Origin: Eutreptiella sp. 'Long Island Sound 2002'
Taxonomy: Eukaryota; Euglenozoa; Euglenophyceae; Eutreptiales; Eutreptiaceae
DNA: 64,000 nt
Direction of reading: 5' to 3'
NCBI GenBank assembly: GCA_964036045.1
Contig: OZ038380.1
Location: 119,422,699 to 119,486,698, forward strand
Shown here in pieces: positions 31,242 to 40,800 of this stretch (position 1 is its first letter; each line of letters begins with the position of its first letter). The position numbers were made by a program, and so were the translations under genes. Under the pieces are notes generated by a model. It was not told the origin of the DNA. It saw only the letters and a list, made by a program, of their open reading frames with translations, and did no database searches.

Positions 31242-31773
31242 TGTAAGTGCGGTTAGCCCCATCTGCTCAGATTTTCAGACATTCTGTCCAGATTGGCTAC
31301 ATTTTGGTCATTCTCTTTGCTTCGGCGGAATCGCCGCCTCGCAGCTCAGTCTCAGGATATTTCCTATATATTTCTGATATGCCGGATTTGATTCCGCGGT
31401 CCATTCCCCGTAAATCCGCCGCGTTCCGCTCTTTTAGCTGGAATTGCCATTTGCTGCTGACGCGCGCTCGCGGGCCAGATCGGCCAAACATTTTTACATA
31501 ATTGGATTATTTAAATCTTTTCATACAGTTTTGGACACTCAGATGTATTCAGAATAATTCACATCAATTTTCTTCATAGACTGGGATTTTCTGCCGGACC
31601 ACAACCAGCATGGACCTTGCTTCAGTTGTTGCTGCTCTCGCCTCCGTTGGTGTCCGAGTGTCCGGTTCTACCCCCAATAACAACATCCAGGGAGACTCCT
31701 CGCGTGCCTGCCCCACTGGTCTTGCCGGCCCCGAGCCCTCCGGCACCCACAACGACCCAGGGCAGCACTTTCA
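31242..31773 (+). repeat. 3' LTR of element E
   Basis: Near-identical to 21009-21539, including the 55 gag codons (ATG at 31610). Here they run into X LTR sequence at 31774 and have no function as a gene. Confidence 0.95.
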
Positions 31774-31778
31774 ACATA
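31774..31778. repeat. Target-site duplication ACATA, right copy (element E)
   Basis: Follows the E LTR end TTTCA and is followed by CGCGGTAGACTTGG, exactly the continuation of the empty site at 10146. Confidence 0.95.
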
Positions 31779-32861
31779 CGCGGTAGACTTGGTCTAGCGC
31801 TTTGAATTCCACAATTGTGACATGGGCGAAGCCCTTGTCACGTATGGCTCCCCATCTCTTCGGCCACACGAAGATGTATAACATGGGCGTGAGCATATCA
31901 AACATATACCATGCATACAACACATACCCTCAAAATATGGCTCCCACCATGATATGCCATGTCCCTCCATTGACATAACTTCACGTTAAAAATACGTAGG
32001 AACCCGAGGAAAGTTGCTATGCAACCCCAACACTCATGCGGTACACTCGAAAGTCACAATAAAATGTTCGGTTGCACGGTCCAAGAGTTACATATCACTT
32101 TATACCCTCTTGACCACTATCCCTTGCTATATCGGGCATGTGTACACACCAAAGGCGTTTGATGCTGTCTAAATTAAGTTGAGACCAAGGCAGTTCCAAC
32201 CCAACCTTTCTTTATTCTCTTTCCTCACACTTGCTCGTAGATATTGCTCTTCAAAGTGGTCCCACGATTCGCTTTTGTTTCCCTTATATCTCCAAGTCAA
32301 ATGGGTGGCAAGTATAAGGGAAACCTGATTCGGGCATAGGGAAAAGAGTCCGACCACTCGAAGAAGTCCAAATCAAGTGCGGCGATGTCGAAGTCGAAAA
32401 TCCGATCTCGACATCGCGAAAAATTCGGATTAAAATTTCGAGTGCTTATTTAGAGAATTGCGGATGCAACGAACCCTTTGCTGATGAAATCTGACCCTTC
32501 AACAGAATATCCGCCAAAATATCTGGAAATAACAGTTAACCAATCGGTTAACGCAAAATCGCGAGACAACTGACAGCCGCCGATACATTGACCATCAGAA
32601 CGAAAGGCTGAAAAATTACGGAAACATTATGATATTAAAACCCTGTTGATTCCTGATATTCCGATATATAAATCTCCGCTGGCGGTGCCTCGGTACTGAA
32701 TATGGCCGCTCATAGCCGGAATGGCCCAACCTATCACACTATCACATCGGGTTAGGTCAGGTGGATGGGAGAGTATGATATCAGCCAATGGCGGCTTGCC
32801 GGCACATAGATACACTCCCCAAGTGACCCCAAGATGGCCACGGGGGTCCGAACCGGCTTCA
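31779..32861 (-). repeat. 5' LTR of element X, second (U3-side) part
   Basis: Continuation of 19725-21008, matching 10146-11227. Ends (element sense: begins) at TGAAGCCGG next to CCTC 32862. Confidence 0.9.
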
Positions 32862-32865
32862 CCTC
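32862..32865. repeat. Target-site duplication CCTC, right copy (element X)
   Basis: Pairs with 8858-8861. Followed by GCTCAATGAACTCGG, which is B pol sequence and aligns with intact X pol near 14655-14670. Confidence 0.85.
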
Positions 32866-34527
32866 GCTCAATGAACTCGGCCAACAACTTCTTCATGGCC
32901 TCGGCCCGATCGCCCTGAAGTTGGTACTCCCGATGACGATAGATCTTGGGGTTCGGCTTCAGCTTGATCCTCGCTGTGCCAAACGTCCCCCGATCTGGAG
33001 GGTTCTCGTTGGTGACGCCACTGAATAGCCGCGGATAGGCATTGATCAGCCTCTCCTTCAGCTCGGCGACCTTCGGGTTCTCCTGGGCCTCTTCAGCTGC
33101 TTGCTTCGGTATCGATACAACCGACCGCACTGCGGTGTAGGCCTCTTCCGGGTCCGAGCCCGACTTCTACTCGTCCGATATGCCGTCTTCATCGTCGTGG
33201 AGCATGCTTCCCACCGATAATCTTCGGAAATTTGCGGCGTCGGGCTGGTTCTTGTCGCTATCGGCACCCATTCTTGGAAAATCCCATGTCGGTGGGTCCG
33301 ACCCAACCGGACCATCGTATTGGTCCGCGATGTTATCCATGACCCTCGCCACGAACTCGTCCTTCTCGTACTTGCCGGTGACCAACATCTTGTCATCCCA
33401 CAAATGCGGAGATGTGACCATGGCCCGCCTCTTCTTGGCTGCCACACGGTCGTGCATCCCCATCCGCATGTAGTTGACGACGTTGTCGATCTCGGCGTGG
33501 GACAGGACGTCAATGCCATCGATTGGCTGATTCGTCCCCTCCTTTGGCTCAAACATGACCTTCATGGGCACCGCCTCCACCCTACGGATGAATGCTTCAT
33601 CACCCGTGGGCTGGGCTTGCGCCCCATCCACCAGGAAAGCCTTGGTACCCCACGCTTGACCCGGGGAGGGCATTGATACACCCTTGGCGTCGATGAACAA
33701 CTCCTCCTCTGGCCCGAATGACATCGCATTCAGGGTGATGGAGTCCAGCGTCGACTTGAGACCCTCCAGCGGACAAGGGGTGGATCCTATGCCGGTTATG
33801 ACCAGGATCCCCTTCGCCCTATCCGCGACGATCTTTTCCACCGTACGTCTGGTATTGTCCAAGGAGCCATGCCAATACATGGGCCCCCACTCCTTCAAAC
33901 CCCAATGCCTATGCCAGGCTGAGTCTCCTCGATGCCAATGCCTCCTACACTTCCGCAGAAGTGGGGCATCCCGGGAAGCGAAGACGTCCGTCTCGGGCGC
34001 TTCGGCTCCCAGCGTCTGGATCATCCTGTCGTACACCTGTGGCGCCATTCCATATTCCGTGAGCTGAACTCCGCGGTCTCCTCTGGACTTGGCCCCTACA
34101 GCTTGCACCGCTCGGACGATCTGGTCCTCTTCCTCAGCATTCCAAATTGTGATGATCCGCATGCATAGTCCGTGGACAGCCATGTGAGGCATTCATCATC
34201 CTCCCGGACCAGCGTTGCACAATGGGAAAGGGCTCCAATGGCATTTGCCACCATGAAGTCATACCCCATGATCATATCCCAATCTGTAATCTCGGCCACA
34301 TAGACGTTCCCGGATAGAGTGCTTCTCTTCGCTAGATCAGGGCGGTTCAAGTGCTCATGTTCCCAGAATTCCATACTGATAGTGGCCTCATGGGTCCCAC
34401 CACCCATAATCTCTCCATTGGCCACCTTCAGGCGTACCGGTCTACGGCTGGGCTGCAGGGATTCCTCCTTGAACAACCCTCTCCGGACCAGGCTCACCTG
34501 GGCACCCGTATCCACCAAAACATCCAC
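32866..34527 (-). pseudogene. Element B pol, middle portion: protease end, MTase-like domain, RT start
   Basis: Lies between the H insertion (34527) and the X insertion (32865). Starts within the protease at VLVDTGAQVSLV, runs through the methyltransferase-like domain (DVFASRDAPLL near 33990; WHGSL instead of NPPF near 33885) and the pre-RT linker, and ends at EFIERG just before the RT fingers. Lesions against X: a TAG at 33167-33169 in place of Glu, and an indel near 34143-34150 that shifts the frame. It keeps the base whose loss frameshifts X near 15405. Confidence 0.85.
34524..34527. repeat. Target-site duplication CCAC, left copy (element H in B)
   Basis: CCAC precedes the H LTR start TGAAGCGG; the second copy is at 50192-50195. 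The rejoined B sequence matches the protease coding region of X near 16300. Confidence 0.8.
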
Positions 34528-37400
34528 TGAAGCGGTACCCAGAACCCCATGGCCAGGTTACGGCATACAACCGGTCTCCGGTCCACTAACCCCATGCACG
34601 GCGTGTTCCGTGCCGTGAAGCCCCGCATCGGCAACCGATGCACCGCCAGCGGAGATTTGTGTATCAGAATATCAGGAATCAACAGGGTTTCATTTTCATA
34701 TTGTTTCCGTCAATTTTTACGCTTCCGTTCGGATACTCACTGTTTTGACTGCTGGCGGTTGGTTCGCGACTTTACCGTAACCGCCAGTTTAACTGTTTAT
34801 AATGGAAATTTTAACGCTATCCGTCACGAAGGCTCCAAAGTCGCCAGGAACTGCATGGATGCTTCCGCAATTTTCATAATTATTACTCGCAACCTTAATC
34901 TGAATTTTTCAGGATGTCGAAATCGGATTATTCGACTTCGACATCCCCGCACTTGATTTGACCTCTTTCGAGTGGACCTACGTGCTTCCGTATGCACGAA
35001 TCAACTTCCCTTTTATCCTGCCCTCCATTTGTCTTAAAGATATGGGCAAAACAAAGTTGATTCCTGAGGCCACTTGTGAAGGTCATATCTCGTGTTGCTT
35101 GCGAGGAATTACGATAAGGAAACGTGGGATATATTTACAATACTCCCGACGTAATTTAGGAAGCATTATATGCCTTGCGTTTCCACACGTGCGCGCTAGT
35201 GTAATGGATCATGGTCAATTGGGTAGAGTTTGCGTTATAACTCTTTGGCCATGATATTGCGTGCGTTAAGATAACTTTCGAGTGTAGCGCGCAAGTGTTG
35301 GTGTGGCATAGGAACTCTCCTTCAGTTCCTATGAGCGATTGACACAAAGTTATGCCCTTGGAGGGGCATGACATATCGTGGTGGGAGCTACCTTTTTGGG
35401 CAATATGTGGTATGTGCCATGTGTTGTGTTGCGTGCCCATTTGGCGGGTCCATTGCTCCAAGTCGAACCCGCCAATGGACCTCATATTGTGCAAGCCCAC
35501 TCTCCATACTCCCTACCGTCAATTGCATGCCTAACCTTCGTGAAGGGAAGCTTGTGTGGTGATCCCGAAGCGATGCGTTGGGAGCAAGGTGTGTGTTTTA
35601 CAATTTTCCATATTTTCATGTGCCCACTTGGGAAGTAGCGCTCGTAACCTTTCAAGGCGCCCCAAGTGGAGCACATATGTGGGATCGAAGGTCAATGGTG
35701 TCAAGTCATTGTGTTTAGAAGGATTAAGTGATTGCACGATCCAAGCCGGAGATATGATGTCAAGTGGCGACCGTGTATCTCAACGTTGCGCTCAATTGAC
35801 ATCATGACCCAAGTATGTTATGAGGGCACATACTTCGGTGCCCAACATATCTTGGACCCGGCGAATAACTCCTCTTAGGCTTGACATACCGTGGCCGCCA
35901 TGTTGGCGATTTGGGACTATCCCAAATCATGGGCTCACTTGGCGACCCTGCCATTCCCAATATCGGAGGAGTTGGGCGACGCCCAAAAGATATGTTGGAC
36001 CAATATGACTTGATACCAATCCTATGGCACACTCCGGTCCGAGTCGGGCATGTGCCTCATTTGCCCCAACCATGAGTGTGCGCATTTTTGGCCATTTTGA
36101 GCATTTTTCCACTTTTGCTGCCCGCCGTGCCCCATGTTCTAACCTTCGTGCACGCCGGACGCATGGACCAATGGACCATATATGACATGGGTGTTATGGG
36201 TAATGGTCCCCATGGTCCACACACCACGTGGGCGAAGCGGAGCCACCTTCGTTAAGGCGCTAGCCGAAAGTGAGTGTGGGCAATTTTGCAATTTTGACAT
36301 TTGTGGACCCAATTGGGATCATCACCACGCCGAGTGGCATGGAGATCTTTGAGAGCCAAGGGCATGGGAGTCTTCATTGGACTCCTGGTGGATCGTGTAT
36401 GGAATGGCGGATCCGATCTCCAAGCGGGCGTGGAGATATACTATTGGTAGCACACCGAATTTTGGCTCATTTCAAGCAGCCAAAATGACCCAATTTTGGG
36501 ACCCCAATTTCCCCCTTCCGTGTGGTCAATTAGTGGCCCCATTTCTCTAAGCCCATAGGGAACTCGGACCTAAATCCAAGTTGTGCACTCAGATAGGAGT
36601 CCTAGGTCCTGCCTCCTACCCTGTGAGCCATTGGCCTTACCTTGGCCGGGCGAGCCACGCGTGGGAATGACGCCAATTTTGGTGATTTTGGCATCATGAC
36701 CCCACTTGACTCATCCGTGTTGCCCTGATGCCGGGACCTCAGAGGGAACCAGGTTGGGTGAGGGCTCCAGGGAGTTCGTACTCAAAGGGCATAGGGTCAG
36801 TTGCCTCGTCCCTACCTCTGGCGGGTCCGGATGAGGGGTCAATTTTGGGGATCTTTGAGTTAATTTCAGTTTGGGCTGAAACAGCCCATTTTCAGCTACC
36901 AACTCCTGGGTGATAATGGCGGGGCCATATCTCTGGCTCAGATGAGAGTTGGGACCTGCCGTTAAGGGAGCATAGGGAGCTATCGTCTGTTGGCCTTGGG
37001 GGCAATTGGTTTCCAGGAACTCGCCTGTGGCTGTGCGGGACACCTCTCCCATTGGCAGGGTTTCAGGGTCCGGACTGAGCAGGGCATGGGTTGTGTTTGA
37101 GCCCCCGCCCCCATCAGCCACTGAGAGGGTCGGACCTGGGATTGGGATATGAGTTGGGACTGAGTGTTTATGGTCCTGTGATGCCCTTACCCCAGTCCAG
37201 TCTTAACCCCATGTGTACATATCCTGATGTGTTGCTGTATATACTTTCGTTCCCTCTTTGCAGAGTGGCAAGGATTCTGAAACGCTTTGTCACATGACAC
37301 GAGCGTATTGATGCCCTTGTGAGCGTAGTGCCTTGCCTGCCTGCTCACCTGTGCGTGTCACCGCAGCGTCCCGTGGCCGGCCCCCCACGGGAACGCGTCA
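34528..37400 (+). repeat. 5' LTR of element H
   Basis: 2873 bp. The section about 35316-36660 is missing from the 3' LTR but has counterparts in the B/X LTRs (for example around AAAGTTATGCCCTTGGAGGG at 35348), so it is ancestral. A TATA box TATATA lies at 37238-37243. The LTR homologous to B/X spans about 34600-35150. Confidence 0.9.
37238..37288 (+). promoter_or_regulatory. Predicted H promoter and transcript 5' end (self-primer)
   Basis: TATATA at 37238-37243, then TGAAACGCTTT at 37278-37288, 40 nt downstream. The 11-mer is the exact reverse complement of 37401-37411, the first 11 bases after the LTR, as expected if this is the start of the mRNA in a self-priming element. The same block recurs in the 3' LTR at 50069-50079. 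Confidence 0.6.
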
Positions 37401-37411
37401 AAAGCGTTTCA
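37401..37411 (+). promoter_or_regulatory. Self-primer binding site of element H
   Basis: AAAGCGTTTCA directly follows the LTR. No TGG-type tRNA primer site is present at or near the boundary. Complementarity to 37278-37288 is 11/11, the same length used by Tf1. Confidence 0.65.
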
Positions 37412-37851
37412 CCGCCGCGGGGTTACCCAGCCCTCGCGTGCCACTCGGGGCCACCAACCCCGAGCAGCGCGTCGCAGCAGCGCGGCGCAGCTCGCAGCTC
37501 GCAGCGCAGCGCAGCATCTCGCAGCGCAGCGCAGCGGCTCGCAGCGCCACTCAGCGACAGCGCCGAGTTCGTCACGGAGCCCGCAGCGCCGTCCAGCGCA
37601 TCGCCCTTGCCGCGCAGCAACCGTGAAAGAGGTGCACAGACCAGGACTCCTGCATCAGCCCCATCGGCCGACCCGGAGTCCCATCGGCCGACCAGCAAGG
37701 CCGCGTCAACCACCTCCACAACCACCGGCTGACCAGCACCAGCCGCACTTCCAATCCAGTGCTGCAGCACCCTCCTCAACAACCACAACCAGTTCGTTGA
37801 GTTGAACGAGTGCACATCAAGGACTTCGAGACCATCTACGCCCCCGCTGCC
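37412..37851 (+). other. Element H leader with GCAGC-rich repeats
   Basis: Lies between the primer site and the gag ATG. Positions about 37463-37565 are an imperfect run of GCAGC/CGCAG units. An open frame from 37319 (inside the LTR) to 37732 covers the leader but is in a different frame from gag and is low-complexity; I do not regard it as a supported gene. Confidence 0.5.
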
Positions 37852-40800
37852 ATGGTGAATTGGCAGGAAGCGGGCAGGACGTGGCCGCGGCCCCACCCCC
37901 ATGCAGCACGCCTGCTGCGTGGGTTGGTTTGGGACCAGCACTACCGCCACAGCAACCCCCAGTGCGAAGGCGGCATGCCCAGGAGCTTCGAGCTCCGCAC
38001 GGACATGGCCCCCGACTGCCTGCAGGACGTGGAGGACTGGCTGCGGGCGGAAGGGTACGAGTACCGCCACCAGCAGAGGCGCTGGAGGACGTGGACCCGG
38101 CCGGACAGGCCCGGCGAAGGCCTGCGTCCTGACGGGATTGAGGAGGACGAGGAGCCCAACGTGTACCCGTCGGGCGCCTCGATCAACGTCTCCCTGTGGG
38201 ACGTTATCGAGAAGAACTTCCCGAAACCGGGGAGCGAGCGCAGGCTGCAGGGCAGCAGCAGCGCGTCTCCGGGGAAGGAGAAGCGGTCCGCCGGGGACAA
38301 GAAGAGGGACCGGAGGTGGCGGGAGTACCCGGAGTCCCTGGCCGCCGAAGCTGCCCAAGGCGCCAAGGGCGGAACCCCAGCCCCCAGTCCCCAACGGGCC
38401 AATGGTGGTCACCACCCCGGCTCCACCACCCTTGGCGACTACATCCAAGTCGCCAAGCAGACCCAGGCCAAGCCCCGTCCGCTGCTCCTGAGGGCCCAGC
38501 AGGCCTCAGCAGGCCCCAGCAGCGACGTGGAGTCGGCCCACCGCGGGAGGATGCCGGCCGACCAGGCCAGCTCCAGCAGCAGCGTCGCTCCCGAAAGGGA
38601 CGTGGCGCGCGCCTGTGAGCGCGCCTGTGGGGTGCCCTGCAACCGTCGGGTTGCCCGGCAACGGGCCAAGCAGTACAGCGCTGCCGTGGAGAGCGCCGCC
38701 GGCATCGCCCAGGGGGAGGCTGCGGAGTGGGCGCATGGCATGGCCATCCACGCCCAGACCGTGGCGGCCATTGCGGCCGGACTCACGGCCGTGGCCGCCC
38801 ACGGGGCAGCGACTGCCCAGGTCAACGGTGAGTTGGCGGCAGCCGACGAGGAAGCCCGCCTGACGCAGGAGGCCATTGCCTGCAAGGAGGCCGAGGTGAA
38901 GGCGCTGGAAGAGGCGCTTGCCCAAGAGAGGGCAAAGAAAGAAGCGGAGGAAAGGGCCCACGCCGAAGCGACGGCTAAGGCCCATGAGGACGCCGCCAAG
39001 AAGGAAGCCATCGAGGCCGCGCGACGGAAGGTCGCTGAGGAGAAGGCCAAGACGGAGGCGGAGCTGGCAGCGTTGGAAGCGCAGAAGGCGCGGCTGCTGC
39101 AGGCCCGGGAGGCCTGGGCGGCTCGTGCTCGGGAGGAAGCCGAAGCGCGAGCTGCCGCAGCCACCGCCGCCGCAATGGAGGAGGCAGAGGCCAAACTCCG
39201 CCGCGAGACTCCCCCGGGAGCATCACGAGTGGAGACCCTTCGAAAGCCTTTCGAAGGGGACGCCTCCTCCAGGATGGCGCTGGATGAGGCCACGGGCAGC
39301 AGTGGGAGCGGTGGCACCACCGCCCGTCAACGGAGGAAGGGCAAGGGGAAGACCCCCGAGAGGCCGCGGAGGCCAGCGGGTGGGCACCCCCACAACAGTG
39401 ACCCCTTGATCACTGCCAGTGACGGGGATGAACGAGGCCGTCGACATCGCCAAGTGGTGGCTTGGACGGGCGGAGGCGGCGGAGACGTCCCCATGGAACC
39501 GGAAGGTGAGGATGAGGATCCCCCTCCTCCCTACCGGAGCTCAGAGTCCTCCGTGACCGAGACGCCCAGGTGGGGCGACATGGACGAGGATGACGACATG
39601 GAGTTCGGTATCACGAGGAAGCGCCCATCCTCGGACCCACCGAGGCGACCCCGCGGAGACCCACCGGAACCCCCTGGCGGAGGACCATCAGGACCCCCTG
39701 GAGGACGCCCACCGAGTGGACCCCCTGGAGGCGGACCACCGGGCGGGGGAGGACCCCCTGGACCGGGCGGACCCGGCGGAGGCCCTCCTGGAGGACCCCC
39801 TGGGGACCCCGACGACCCACCAGGGAACGGCGACCCGGACACCACCTGGCGGTGGATTGTCTACCTCCGCAGGAGGGTCTTTGCCCTCGAGTGCGAGGTA
39901 GACACGGGCAAGGTCGAGATGGCTCGCATCTCCGGGGTCGCCGCGCGCGCGCAGAAGGACCTGGACATCGCCAGGGCTGAGACCAAGTCGCTGACCAACG
40001 TCGTCAGCGGCCTGCAGGAGAGGCTGGATGCGCTGGAAGCCCGTGGGAGCGTCGGCAGCGACCACCCACCCCTGGAGTCTGGCTCGTCGGACGACGGCTG
40101 GGGACCCGGACCAGGTCCAGGCAGACCCCACGCCCCCGGCGGAGCCCCCAGGAGTCGCCCCAGCGCCAGTGCCCCCTCTCTCACCGCCCCCTCTCACCAC
40201 AGCGCGGGCCGCCGCAACGAGCGCGTGCCGCCCGGCAGTGGCAGTGAGGAATGGCGCGATGAGTGGCTCAGCGCGGACTACCACAACCGCCGTGCCCCAT
40301 CGCGGACGCCGGTACGCCCCCGACGCCCGGCACCAGCCCCGGCACCAATCCCCAGGGCTGGAGGACGTTATGGTGGACTCAGGGATGAGGTCCCCAGAGG
40401 AGACGTGGAGTGGGATGTCGGCGAAGGTGAGGACCTGGACCTGGACCTGGACCTGGAGGAGTTCGACATCGGCCCGCCGCGTGGTGTACGACGGGAGGCC
40501 GCTGAACGCAGCCGCCGGCGCCGTGATGAGGATGCGTACATGGATGCAGTACGGCGTGAACATTTTGGTTCAGCGTACGTGGAGGAACCGCGTCGTAGCC
40601 ACAGGGACTCCATGGAGGAGATGGACGTGGCGGCCGTGGGAGTCCGTGGGCGAGGCCGATGGGAACCTCGGTCGACCTCGCGGCCGGCGTTCATGGTCTC
40701 TAAGGCCGCGGACGCCGCCGTGTGGGAAGACTTGAAGGACATCAAGCCCCCCATGTACGATGGCAACCCCCTCAACCTCGACCGCTTCTTGGAGAAGCTG

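Larger units (their letters stand above)
21009..31773 (+). mobile_element. Element E: intact Ty3/gypsy chromovirus-type LTR retrotransposon, youngest insertion
   Basis: 10,765 bp with LTRs at 21009-21539 (531 bp) and 31242-31773 (532 bp), both TG..CA. It has a 5-bp TSD (ACATA), a tRNA-iMet-type primer site at 21540, a polypurine tract at 31228-31241, and open gag and pol frames. The two LTRs differ only by a short block (ATGGAGG against TTCGGCGG after CTCTTTGC) and a few substitutions. It belongs to a family distinct from B/X and H: the LTR is short and unrelated, and the protease motif is DNG. It is the only element here with no disabling mutation that I can see. Confidence 0.95.
8862..32861 (-). 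mobile_element. Element X: Ty3/gypsy chromovirus-type LTR retrotransposon inserted in B, hosting E
   Basis: Same family as B, inserted into B's RT coding region. The 3' LTR is 8862-11227 (2366 bp). The 5' LTR is 19725-21008 plus 31779-32861, about 2367 bp once E and one ACATA copy are removed. The internal region is 11228-19724. The two X LTRs are very similar, with only scattered single-base differences (for example near 8884 and 8910), so X is younger than B. Gag has one nonsense codon; pol has one nonsense codon and one single-base frameshift. Confidence 0.9.

Noticed and set aside
31610-31773. A second gag gene start of element E
   Set aside because: It is the 3' LTR copy of the first 55 gag codons and ends in foreign sequence.
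35316-36660. An inserted transposon inside the H 5' LTR
   Set aside because: No terminal repeats or duplication, and the segment has homologous motifs in B/X LTRs, so absence from the 3' LTR is a deletion.
37319-37732. 137-codon frame starting in the H 5' LTR as an LTR-initiated gag like that of E and X
   Set aside because: Different frame from H gag, composed of GCAGC-derived Ser/Ala/Pro repeats, and it stops before gag.
38439-39320. Ser/Ala-rich 293-codon minus-strand frame and 42850-45785 minus frames in element H
   Set aside because: Antisense shadows of H gag and pol in GC-rich sequence.
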